This document shows positions 6,857 through 13,616 of a DNA stretch of 37,942 nt, in pieces (the first letter of the stretch is position 1; each line of letters opens with the position of its first letter). This DNA comes from an uncultured Oscillospiraceae bacterium (lineage in GTDB: Bacteria; Bacillota; Clostridia; Oscillospirales; Oscillospiraceae), in contig CAJULM010000022.1 in assembly GCA_910587285.1 (NCBI GenBank), positions 4,759 through 42,700 on the forward strand, given 5' to 3'. A program made the translations under genes and the position numbers. A model generated the notes under the pieces. It searched no databases and was not told where the DNA came from. It saw nothing but the letters and a program-made list of their open reading frames with translations.

Positions 6857-7339
6857 ATGAAAGACCTGCTTCAGCTTTTGGAAAACGATTCCACCCTCAG
6901 CCACGCCCAGCTGGCCGCCATGACCGGCTCCACCGAGGGCGAGGTGGCCGCAGCGGTGGCGCAATATGAGAAGGACCACGTGATTTTGGGCTATAAAACC
7001 ATCATCGACTGGGACCGCACCCAGCAGGAGTCCGTCACCGCTCTCATCGAGGTGAGCGTCACCCCCCAGCGGGGAGAGGGCTTCGACCGGGTGGCCCAGC
7101 GCATCTATCAGTACGACGAGGTGGAGTCCCTCTATCTCATGTCAGGCGGGGCCTATGACATGATTGTCACCATCTCGGGCCGCACGCTGAAGGAGGTGGC
7201 CCAGTTTGTGGGAGAGAAGCTGGCCCCCATCGAGGGTGTCACCGGCACCGCCACCCACTTCATTTTGAAGAAATACAAGGAAAAGCACCTGATCTTCCCC
7301 GTGCAGGAGGTTCAGGAGGAAAGGTTCGTGTTTGAATGA
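6857..7339 (+). CDS. Lrp/AsnC family transcriptional regulator
   Basis: 160 aa; the start follows AGGAGGC. The N-terminal 50 residues form a winged helix-turn-helix (LSHAQLAAMTGSTEGEVAAAV), followed by the ligand-binding, oligomerising RAM domain (about 60-140), including the segment ESLYLMSGGAYDMIVTI. Lrp-type regulators sense amino acids and often control adjacent aminotransferase or amino-acid genes. The stop overlaps the downstream aminotransferase start (ATGA), so the pair is co-translated, and an amino-acid effector is likely. Autoregulation at the promoter at 6778 is plausible; no clear operator was picked out. Confidence 0.92.
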   Translation: MKDLLQLLENDSTLSHAQLAAMTGSTEGEVAAAVAQYEKDHVILGYKTIIDWDRTQQESVTALIEVSVTPQRGEGFDRVAQRIYQYDEVESLYLMSGGAYDMIVTISGRTLKEVAQFVGEKLAPIEGVTGTATHFILKKYKEKHLIFPVQEVQEERFVFE

Positions 7340-8502
7340 TGGATTACGGCAAGATTATGTGCCGGCGGGTGCAGGACATCCAGCCCTCCGGCATTCGAAA
7401 ATATTTTGACCTCCTCCAAGGGATGGAGGGGGGCATCTCTCTGGGCATCGGCGAGCCCGATTTCCAGACCCCCTGGCATATCCGGGACGCGGGCATCTTT
7501 TCCTTGGAAAAGGGCTTCACCAAGTACACCCCCAACGCCGGCCTTTCCGACCTGCGCGCCGCCATCTCCCGGTACCTCAAGCGCCGGTTTGACCTGGAGT
7601 ACGCCCCGGTGGGCCAGGTTTTGGTGACGGTGGGGGGCAGCGAGGGGCTGGACCTCACCTTCCGCGCCCTGCTGGAGCCGGGGGACGAGGTAATCATCCC
7701 CACCCCCTCCTTTGTGTGCTACGGCCCCCTGGTGTCCATGGCCCACGGCGTGCCCGTGTTGGTAGAGACCTACGCGGAAAACGAGTTCCGCCTCACCCCC
7801 GATGAGCTGCGCGCCGCCATCACCCCCAAAACCAAGGCCCTGGTCCTCCCCTTTCCCTGCAACCCCACCGGGGGCGTCATGGGCCGGGAGGATTTGGAGG
7901 CCCTGGCCGATGTGCTCCGGGGCACGGACATCATGGTGATCTCCGATGAAATCTACGCTGAACTCACCTACGGCGGGCGGCACGTGTCCATGGCCAACCT
8001 GCCGGATATGGCGGAGCGCACCGTGGTGGTCAACGGCTTCTCCAAGGCCTACTCCATGACGGGCTGGCGGCTGGGCTATGTGTGCGGTCCCAAGCCTGTC
8101 ATCTCCGCCATGACCAAGCTCCACCAGTACGGCATCATGTCCGCCCCCACCACCAGCCAGTACGCCGCCATCGAGGCCCTGGACCACGGCGACGGGGACA
8201 TTGAGGCCATGCGGGAGGAGTACGACGGTCGCCGCCGCTTCCTGGTGGACGGCTTCCGCAAGCTGGGCCTGGACTGCTTCGAGCCCCTGGGCGCGTTTTA
8301 CACCTTCCCCTGCATCCGGTCCACCGGCCTTTCCAGCGAGGAGTTCTGCGACCGGTTCCTGGCGGCGGAGAAGGTGGCGGTGATCCCCGGCTCCGCCTTC
8401 GGCCCCGGCGGAGAGGGCTTCGTCCGGGCCTGTTACGCCGCCTCCATGCACGACCTGGGGGAGGCGCTCAGCCGGCTGGAGCGGTTCCTGAAAACCCTCT
8501 GA
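7336..8502 (+). CDS. PLP-dependent aminotransferase, class I/II
   Basis: 388 aa, overlapping the Lrp gene by 4 nt; ATG 7336 and ATG 7339 are equally possible and GAGGAAAGG lies upstream. It is a fold-type I aminotransferase: PFPCNPTGG, the substrate-carboxylate and cofactor region ISDEIYAEL, the PLP lysine in NGFSKAYSMTGWRLGY (K237) and a C-terminal Arg region (EGFVRACYA). Relatives include aspartate, N-acetyl-diaminopimelate and aromatic aminotransferases, so the substrate cannot be fixed. Pairing with an Lrp-type regulator is common in Clostridia. Confidence 0.93.
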   Translation: MMDYGKIMCRRVQDIQPSGIRKYFDLLQGMEGGISLGIGEPDFQTPWHIRDAGIFSLEKGFTKYTPNAGLSDLRAAISRYLKRRFDLEYAPVGQVLVTVGGSEGLDLTFRALLEPGDEVIIPTPSFVCYGPLVSMAHGVPVLVETYAENEFRLTPDELRAAITPKTKALVLPFPCNPTGGVMGREDLEALADVLRGTDIMVISDEIYAELTYGGRHVSMANLPDMAERTVVVNGFSKAYSMTGWRLGYVCGPKPVISAMTKLHQYGIMSAPTTSQYAAIEALDHGDGDIEAMREEYDGRRRFLVDGFRKLGLDCFEPLGAFYTFPCIRSTGLSSEEFCDRFLAAEKVAVIPGSAFGPGGEGFVRACYAASMHDLGEALSRLERFLKTL

Positions 8503-8522
8503 CCCGCCGCCCGGCGGCGCGG

Positions 8523-8538
8523 TGTTTCACGTGAAACA
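8523..8538. other. parS: parS centromere site (ParB binding)
   Basis: The 16-bp perfect palindrome TGTTTCACGTGAAACA lies in the intergenic space between the aminotransferase and thrH. It matches the conserved bacterial parS consensus TGTTNCACGTGAAACA at every position. parS loads ParB (Spo0J), which recruits SMC and acts in origin segregation. It was the only copy seen in the window. Confidence 0.9.
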
Positions 8539-8571
8539 TTCGTTTTGTTTTGATTGGAGAGGAGCCTTTGC

Positions 8572-9171
8572 ATGAATATTGTCTGTTTGGATATGGAGGG
8601 CGTGCTGGTGCCCGAGATCTGGATCGCCTTCGCCCAGGCCAGCGGCATCCCCGAACTGCGCCGCACCACCCGGGACGAGCCGGACTATGACAAGCTGATG
8701 ACCTGGCGCTTGGGCGTGCTGCGGGAGCACGGCCTGGGGCTGACGGAGATTCAGGCTGTCATCGCCAAAATCGACCCCCTGCCCGGGGCGAAGGAGTTTC
8801 TGGACGAGCTGCGCACACTCACCCAGGTGGTGATTCTCAGCGACACCTTCGAGCAGTTCGCCAAGCCCCTCATGGAAAAGCTGGGCTGGCCGGCCCTGTT
8901 CTGCAACACCCTGGAGGTGGCGCCCAGCGGCGAGATCACCGGCTACCAGATGCGCTGCCCCAAGTCCAAGCTCACCACCGTGAAGGCCCTCCAGTCCTGC
9001 GGCTTTGAGACCATCGCCGCCGGGGACAGCTTCAACGACCTGGGTATGATCCAGGCCGGCAAGGCGGGCTTCCTCTTTAAGTCCACCCCCCAGATCAAGG
9101 CGGACTACCCCAACATCCCCGCCTATGAGGACTTCCCCGACCTGCTGGCCGCCATCAAGGGGGCGCTTTGA
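8572..9171 (+). CDS. thrH: ThrH-type phosphoserine phosphatase / homoserine phosphotransferase
   Basis: 199 aa; ATG 8572 is preceded by GGAGAGGAG. HAD motifs: motif I DMEGVL (nucleophile D7), motif II LSDTF, a lysine region KSKLTTVKAL and motif IV GDSFNDLGM. The DxEGVL form of motif I together with the length (about 200 aa) is typical of ThrH, which dephosphorylates phosphoserine and can move phosphate to homoserine. It would serve serine or threonine synthesis in the cytoplasm. The parS site lies just upstream. No clear -35/-10 was seen, so it may be transcribed from the aminotransferase operon. Its stop touches the next gene (TGATG). Confidence 0.9.
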   Translation: MNIVCLDMEGVLVPEIWIAFAQASGIPELRRTTRDEPDYDKLMTWRLGVLREHGLGLTEIQAVIAKIDPLPGAKEFLDELRTLTQVVILSDTFEQFAKPLMEKLGWPALFCNTLEVAPSGEITGYQMRCPKSKLTTVKALQSCGFETIAAGDSFNDLGMIQAGKAGFLFKSTPQIKADYPNIPAYEDFPDLLAAIKGAL

Positions 9172-9395
9172 TGAAACGGATGGTCTTTGGCGTCCTTCTC
9201 ACGGTCATCGGTTTTGTATTTTTCGCGTTCTGCCTGATACACGCCCTGTTAAATCCTGTTACACTGAACGGGGTAGACGGACTGCTGAGCGCGTTTGTCT
9301 CCCACGGCACCTTGGTCCCCTTTGTCCTCTCCGCCATTGTGATGTGCGCCGGCCTTGCCGTCTGCGGCTGGGAGGCCTTCCGGAACGACAAGTAA
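9171..9395 (+). CDS. Small two-helix membrane protein, unknown function
   Basis: 74 aa. ATG 9171 overlaps the thrH stop by one base (TGATG) with AAGGGGG upstream; a TTG one codon earlier is possible. Two membrane segments are visible (about 5-27 and 44-65) separated by a short loop, with a positively charged N-terminus and a polar end. No family was recognised. Coupling to thrH suggests co-expression only. Confidence 0.65.
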   Translation: MKRMVFGVLLTVIGFVFFAFCLIHALLNPVTLNGVDGLLSAFVSHGTLVPFVLSAIVMCAGLAVCGWEAFRNDK

Positions 9396-9424
9396 TGTTG
9401 AAATGCAGAAAGGAGTTTTCCGCC

Positions 9425-10714
9425 ATGGCAAACACCTTTGACAATCTGCCCTTCCAGCCCGCCGACATTCTTCTCCCCCAGGACTGCGACTACGACAAGT
9501 GGGCGGTGGTGGCCTGTGACCAGTACACCTCCCAGCCCGAGTACTGGCAGCGGGTGGAGGAGCGGGTGGGCCGCGCTCCCTCCGCCCTGCGCCTCATCCT
9601 GCCCGAGAGCAGCCTGGACGGCCCCCAGGTGGAGATGGACATCATGGACATCAACGCCACCATGGCCCGCTACGTCCGGGAGGGCCGGTTCAAGACGCTG
9701 ACAGGGGCCATGATCTACGTGGAGCGCACCCTGTTTGACGGCCGGGTGCGCCGGGGGCTGGTGGGCATGGCGGACCTCACCGCCTACGACTACGAGCCGG
9801 GGTCGGACGCTCTCATCCGGGCCACCGAGGGGGTGGTCATGTCCCGCATCCCGCCCCGGGTGGCGGTGCGGAAAAACGCCTCCATTGAGCTGCCCCACGC
9901 CATGCTGCTGTGCGACGACCCCCAGCGCACCGTCATCGAGCCGCTGGCCGCCCAGACCGGCGGGATGGAGCTGCTCTACGACTTCGAGCTGATGGAGCAG
10001 GGCGGGCATATCAAGGGCTGGCGGCTCACCCAGGAGCAGCTGGAGCAGGTGGCCGGGGCCCTCTCGGCCCTGGGGGACAGCGCCGCCTTCAACGCCAAAT
10101 ACGGCACGGAAGGCCAGCCCGTGATGCTCTTTGCCGTGGGAGACGGCAACCACTCCCTGGCCACGGCCAAGGAGTGCTACGAGCGGCAGCGCCGGCTGGT
10201 TCCCCCGGAGCGGCGGGACAGCATCCCCGCCCGGTACGCCCTGTGCGAGCTGGTCAACCTCCACGACGGCAGCCTGGAGTTCGAGGCCATCCACCGGGTG
10301 GTGTTCCACACCGACCCGGAGGCCCTGCTGGACGCTTTGGCGCGCAGCTGTCCCGGCGGGCGCCGGGGCGCCGCGGAGGGGGACGGCTTGGCCCTGCGCT
10401 ACGTGTGCGCCGGAGGGGAGGGTGTGGTCACTCTGCCCGAATGGGGCGGGCGGTTGCCCGTGGGGGCGCTCCAGAATTTTTTGGACGAATACCTTATGGA
10501 CCATCCCGGCCGGGTGGACTATATCCACGGCGAGGAGGTGGCCCGGGAGTTCGCCGCCCGGCCGGGGAACATCGCCTTCCTGCTGCCTCCCATGGCCAAG
10601 GAGGAGCTGTTCCTCTCGGTCATCCGGGACGGCGCGCTCCCCCGCAAGACCTTCTCCATGGGGGAGGCCCACGACAAGCGGTTCTACCTGGAGGCCCGGA
10701 AAATCCGGGAATAG
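9425..10714 (+). CDS. DUF1015 family protein
   Basis: 429 aa, full length for the family; ATG 9425 follows AAAGGAG. Landmarks include VVACDQYTSQPEYW near the N-terminus, the conserved GDGNHSLATAKE core (around residue 240), ARYALCELVNLHD, and FLLPPMAKEELF near the C-terminus. DUF1015 proteins are common soluble proteins in Clostridia and many other bacteria, and their reaction is unknown. The gene ends at a strong terminator, closing the operon. A much longer in-frame opening to 9125 was rejected because it runs through two real genes. Confidence 0.92.
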   Translation: MANTFDNLPFQPADILLPQDCDYDKWAVVACDQYTSQPEYWQRVEERVGRAPSALRLILPESSLDGPQVEMDIMDINATMARYVREGRFKTLTGAMIYVERTLFDGRVRRGLVGMADLTAYDYEPGSDALIRATEGVVMSRIPPRVAVRKNASIELPHAMLLCDDPQRTVIEPLAAQTGGMELLYDFELMEQGGHIKGWRLTQEQLEQVAGALSALGDSAAFNAKYGTEGQPVMLFAVGDGNHSLATAKECYERQRRLVPPERRDSIPARYALCELVNLHDGSLEFEAIHRVVFHTDPEALLDALARSCPGGRRGAAEGDGLALRYVCAGGEGVVTLPEWGGRLPVGALQNFLDEYLMDHPGRVDYIHGEEVAREFAARPGNIAFLLPPMAKEELFLSVIRDGALPRKTFSMGEAHDKRFYLEARKIRE

Positions 10715-10725
10715 ATGACAAAAAA

Positions 10726-10766
10726 TGCTCCCTGGTCCGGTGCGCCCGGACCGGGGAGCGTCTTTG
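10726..10766 (+). terminator. Intrinsic terminator after the DUF1015 gene
   Basis: A 14-bp inverted repeat (10727-10740 with 10746-10759, one T-G pair) followed by GTCTTTGTTT. Confidence 0.85.
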
Positions 10767-10781
10767 TTTACAAATTATTAG

Positions 10782-10811
10782 TTGGACTTTTCGCCCATGC
10801 TGTGCTAAACT
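10782..10811 (+). promoter_or_regulatory. Sigma-A promoter of the glycosyltransferase operon
   Basis: TTGGAC (10782-10787), an 18-bp spacer and TAAACT (10806-10811), about 58 nt upstream of the ATG at 10869. Confidence 0.7.
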
Positions 10812-10868
10812 ATACCAAGATTATGGACAGGTATGCCCCGGCGGCGTACCGCGAGAGGAGCGCGAGCC

Positions 10869-11591
10869 ATGCGGGTAGACGTGCTGGGCGTGGCCTTTGA
10901 CAATATGACCCTGACAGAAGCGGCGGACCGGGCCATGGCCCTTCTGGATGAGACGGGCCCCCACCTGGCGGTTACTCCCAACCCGGAGATCGTTCAGCGG
11001 GCGGCCAAGGACCCGGAATTTGCCCGGATTCTGGCCGGGGCGGATCTGGTCATCCCGGACGGCATCGGTGTGATCTACGCCGCCAAAATTCTGGGCAGGC
11101 CGCTGAAGGAGCGGGTGCCCGGCATCGACTTCGCCTCCGCCCTGATGGACCGCATGGCCCGGACGGGCAGGCGGCTGTATCTGCTGGGGGCGGCCCCCGG
11201 CGTGGCGGAGCGGGCCGCTGAGCATCTGCGCACGGCCCACCCCGGCCTTGTGATATGCGGGAGCCATGACGGCTATTTTCAGGAGGACGGCCCGGTGGCG
11301 GCCGATATTCGGGACAAGGGGGCCGAGGTGGTGTTTGTGTGCCTGGGCTTTCCCAAACAGGAGAAATGGATTGCAGCCAACGGCGCGGCCACCGGGGCCA
11401 AGCTGCTCATCGGGCTGGGGGGCTCCCTGGATGTGTTCGCCGGCGAGGTGGAGCGGGCCCCGGAGAGCTTCCAGCGGCTGGGGCTGGAGTGGCTGTACCG
11501 CCTGATCAAGCAGCCCGCCCGCATCGGGCGGATGGCCAAGCTGCCGCTGTTCCTGGTGTCTGCGGCGGGGGAACGGCTGCGGGGCAAATAA
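10869..11591 (+). CDS. WecG/TagA/CpsF family glycosyltransferase
   Basis: 240 aa (GT26 family); ATG 10869 follows GAGAGGAGCG. Family landmarks: VTPNPEIVQRA with the conserved asparagine, LVIPDGIGVIYAAKILG, RVPGIDF, VFVCLGFPKQEKWI and the LIGLGGSLDVFAGE stretch near the C-terminus. Members transfer N-acetylmannosamine(uronic acid) or similar sugars from UDP to lipid-linked acceptors for teichoic acid or surface polysaccharide at the inner membrane face. No other wall polysaccharide genes adjoin it, so the acceptor is unknown. Confidence 0.93.
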   Translation: MRVDVLGVAFDNMTLTEAADRAMALLDETGPHLAVTPNPEIVQRAAKDPEFARILAGADLVIPDGIGVIYAAKILGRPLKERVPGIDFASALMDRMARTGRRLYLLGAAPGVAERAAEHLRTAHPGLVICGSHDGYFQEDGPVAADIRDKGAEVVFVCLGFPKQEKWIAANGAATGAKLLIGLGGSLDVFAGEVERAPESFQRLGLEWLYRLIKQPARIGRMAKLPLFLVSAAGERLRGK

Positions 11592-11637
11592 GCGCAAAAA
11601 CCACAGAAGCAAACGTACGGAAAGGTGGAACACAGAG

Positions 11638-12195
11638 ATGGTATACATTTTACTCGGCTCCGGCTTTGAGGAGGCCGAGGCCCTGGTGACGGCGGACGTG
11701 CTGCGCCGGGCGGACGTGCCGGTGACGTTGGCGGGCATCGGCGGTGAGCTGATTACCGGCGCCCACGGCATTGCCGTGAGAGCGGACGCCCCTGTGGAGT
11801 CGGTGAAGCTGAAGGAGGACGACATGGTGGTGCTGCCCGGCGGAATGGGGGGCGTGGCGTCCATCGAGGGCAGCGGCCCCGCCATGGCCCTGATTCGTCA
11901 GGCCGGGACCGATGTCCGCCTGCGGCTGGCCGCCATCTGCGCCGCCCCCACCCTGCTGGCCCGGGCGCGGCTGCTGGCCCCTGGGGTGCGGGCGGTGTGC
12001 TACCCCGGCATGGAGGGGGAGCTGATTGAGGCGGGAGCTGTGCCTGCCATGGACCAGCCCGTGGTGATTCAGGGACGGCTGGTTACGGGGAGAGGCCCCG
12101 GTGCGGCGTTTGATTTTGGACTGGCTCTGGTGGGAGAGCTGGCGGGCGCGGACGCAGCGCAGCGGGTGCGCGCCGGGCTGCATTACCCGTCATGA
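11638..12195 (+). CDS. DJ-1/PfpI family protein
   Basis: 185 aa, the DJ-1 length; ATG 11638 follows GAAAGGTGG. The nucleophile elbow contains C101 in AAICAAPTLLA, the acidic partner motif is GSGFEEAEA near the N-terminus, and GRGPGAAFDFGLAL near the C-terminus is typical of DJ-1 proteins. These are small cytoplasmic stress or deglycase/chaperone-like proteins whose physiological activity is debated. The stop overlaps the next gene (ATGA). Confidence 0.92.
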   Translation: MVYILLGSGFEEAEALVTADVLRRADVPVTLAGIGGELITGAHGIAVRADAPVESVKLKEDDMVVLPGGMGGVASIEGSGPAMALIRQAGTDVRLRLAAICAAPTLLARARLLAPGVRAVCYPGMEGELIEAGAVPAMDQPVVIQGRLVTGRGPGAAFDFGLALVGELAGADAAQRVRAGLHYPS

Positions 12196-12731
12196 CGATA
12201 AAGGAACGCAAGGAGGAGCTGCGCCGCCACGCCGCCGCCCTGCCCAACCCGGATGCGTGGCCTTTGTTCCAGCGGTTTTTGGCTCTGCCTGAAGTGGAAC
12301 AGGCGGACACCGTGATGGTGTTTTACGGCACCAGCCGGGAGCCGGACACCGTGCCCCTCATCCGCGCCCTGCTGGATATGGGTAAGCGGGTAGCGCTGCC
12401 CGTGTGCCTGCCTCGCCGGGGGATGGAGGCTCGGCAGGTGCTGGATGTGGATCAGCTGATTCCCAACCGCTTCGGGATTCCGGAGCCGGACGGTGCGTGC
12501 CCGGTGATTCCCAAGGATGAAATCCAGGCGGCCCTCATCCCCCACCTGATGTGCGACCGGGAGGGCTATCGCTTGGGCTGGGGCGGGGGATACTATGACC
12601 GGTGGTTGGCGGACTTTTCCGGCCTGACGGTGTGCGTGTGCCGCGCCGGCCGGCTGGCCGAGCGCATCCCCCGGGAGGAATTTGATGTGCCGGTGAAGCT
12701 TGTCTTGATTGAGGAGGAAGCGCGAGCGTAG
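12192..12731 (+). CDS. 5-formyltetrahydrofolate cyclo-ligase
   Basis: 179 aa, overlapping the DJ-1 stop by 4 nt. The ATP-binding and substrate motif GYRLGWGGGYYDRWL is intact (about residues 128-142), and N-terminal basic residues (RKEELRR) precede the Rossmann-like core. The enzyme converts 5-formyl-THF to 5,10-methenyl-THF with ATP hydrolysis, in folate one-carbon metabolism. The gene (ygfA/MTHFS type) is frequently the neighbour of 6S RNA in bacteria, and a 6S-like RNA follows it here. Confidence 0.94.
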   Translation: MTIKERKEELRRHAAALPNPDAWPLFQRFLALPEVEQADTVMVFYGTSREPDTVPLIRALLDMGKRVALPVCLPRRGMEARQVLDVDQLIPNRFGIPEPDGACPVIPKDEIQAALIPHLMCDREGYRLGWGGGYYDRWLADFSGLTVCVCRAGRLAERIPREEFDVPVKLVLIEEEARA

Positions 12732-12734
12732 GCG

Positions 12735-12935
12735 CACAGGGGAGATAACGCCCCCTGCCGGGGACGTTACTCTCTGCTTGTGCAGAAGGTAACCAAGAAA
12801 GGCACGCGATGACTGTTTCTGCGCCTGTTTGGGCATGCCGTCCGAACGGCCCGTATGTGCTGCTCTACCTGGGCGCTTTCTCTCATGGGAGAGAAGGCAC
12901 CCCGCCGGGGGCCATTCCCCGGCGGGGTGTCGTTG
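12735..12935 (+). ncRNA. ssrS: Candidate 6S RNA (ssrS) downstream of the cyclo-ligase gene
   Basis: About 180-200 nt with no ORF. It folds as one long irregular rod. The closing helix is 12750-12763 with 12900-12912; the inner arm is 12821-12825 with 12872-12876; the apical hairpin is GCCGT-CCGA-ACGGC at 12837-12850. In between is a large open region whose 3' side carries a small hairpin (7-bp arms, 12878-12895), as in 6S RNA. The 5' side can also form a hairpin, 12766-12770 with 12789-12793. Location next to a ygfA-type gene and total length also fit. 6S RNA binds sigma-A RNA polymerase. The identity rests on shape and context, not on a covariance search. Confidence 0.6.
12898..12929 (+). 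terminator. Strong hairpin ending the 6S-like region
   Basis: A 13-bp perfect inverted repeat (12898-12910 with 12917-12929, loop gccatt). The following TCGTTGGGTTT is a poor T-run. The left arm also takes part in the proposed 6S closing helix, so the two pairings compete. Confidence 0.5.
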
Positions 12936-13004
12936 GGTTTGCTATTGGGTTTGCTATGTTGTTATGCGTTTGATGTTTTCGCGCTTCGCCTGCTCGCGAC
13001 GGCG

Positions 13005-13142
13005 TTGTCACGCTGCGCGCCCTCCGCGACGGTGTCTAAGTCCCTCCGACTGCGCAAATTGTCCTGCGCCGCCTGCGGCGGCTTCGGTCAATTCGCTTCG
13101 CTTCGGGTCTTAGTCACCTGCTCCCGGGCGCTCCGCGCTTCC
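13005..13142 (-). repeat. Dispersed intergenic R element, copy R4
   Basis: 138 bp in minus orientation, directly 3' of the Cys-rich gene. On the minus strand it starts GAAGCGCGGAG and ends CGCAGCGTGACAA. A terminal helix (GGGCGC 13126-13131 with GCGCCC 13017-13022 in plus coordinates) and an inner GCCGCC/GGCGGC hairpin are present. The core sequence differs from R1 and R3. Confidence 0.7.
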
Positions 13143-13145
13143 GGC

Positions 13146-13346
13146 TTAGCAGCAGCCGTCGTTGCAGCCGCAGCCGTTGTTGCCGCAGCCACAGCCGCAG
13201 TTGTTGTTGCCGCCACAGCAGCAGCAACAGCCGTTATTGCTGCCGCCCCAGCTGTTCCCGCCGCCGCAGCAGCAGCACAGCAGGAGAATCAGAATGATGA
13301 TCCACCAGCAGCCCCCACCGAAACCACCATTGTTACCACAACACAT
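13146..13346 (-). CDS. Cys/Gly/Asn-rich small protein, YjcZ-like sporulation type
   Basis: 66 aa from ATG 13346 with GAGGTGA upstream at good spacing. About 19 of 66 residues are Cys, with many Gly and Asn. The N-terminal segment NNGGFGGGCWWIIILILLLCC resembles the GFGGGFALIVVLFILL signature of YjcZ-type small sporulation proteins, with a short hydrophobic helix. It is followed by runs of Cys and then NNNCGCGCG-type repeats. A structural, disulfide-cross-linked or metal-binding spore-coat component is one possibility. The opposite strand also opens long frames (Ala/Gln-rich), judged to be shadows. Confidence 0.7.
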   Translation of the reverse strand: MCCGNNGGFGGGCWWIIILILLLCCCCGGGNSWGGSNNGCCCCCGGNNNCGCGCGNNGCGCNDGCC

Positions 13347-13616
13347 GATTTGTCACCTCACATTTGATATCCCGGTCACGGAGACCGGCCTCGGCGCCGC
13401 CGAGCGGCGGCGCCGGGGACGACCCCCGTTCGGTCACAGAGACCGGCTCGGACGCCGCGGTTTTCGCGGCGCCGGAGCCGTGCCCCGTGCCGTGCTCCCG
13501 TTTCTGGGCCATACTATGTGGCGGCTGGAAAATGGGTTCCTGCCGCCCGCCCGGTCCAGTCAACCTTTCCGGCCGCCGCTTGCCGGGCAACCCATCATAT
13601 GCAAGGAGTGAACGAT
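13347..13616. other. Hairpin-rich intergenic leader between divergent genes
   Basis: No gene seen. Two similar hairpins (CCGGTC-acgga-GACCGG at 13372-13388 and CGGTC-acaga-GACCG at about 13432-13446) are part of a ~27-bp imperfect direct repeat. Each is followed by a GC palindrome (GGCGCCGCC/GGCGGCGCC near 13395-13415; CGCCGCG/CGCGGCG near 13455-13475). On the minus strand CATAGTAT (13518-13511), with AC 17 nt upstream, resembles a sigma-K promoter for the Cys-rich gene. That reading is weak. Confidence 0.5.

Noticed and set aside
13162..13611. Gln/Pro-rich and Ala-rich plus-strand frames over the Cys-rich gene
   Set aside because: They are the complementary readings of Cys/Gly codons and lack ribosome sites, while the minus-strand gene has one.
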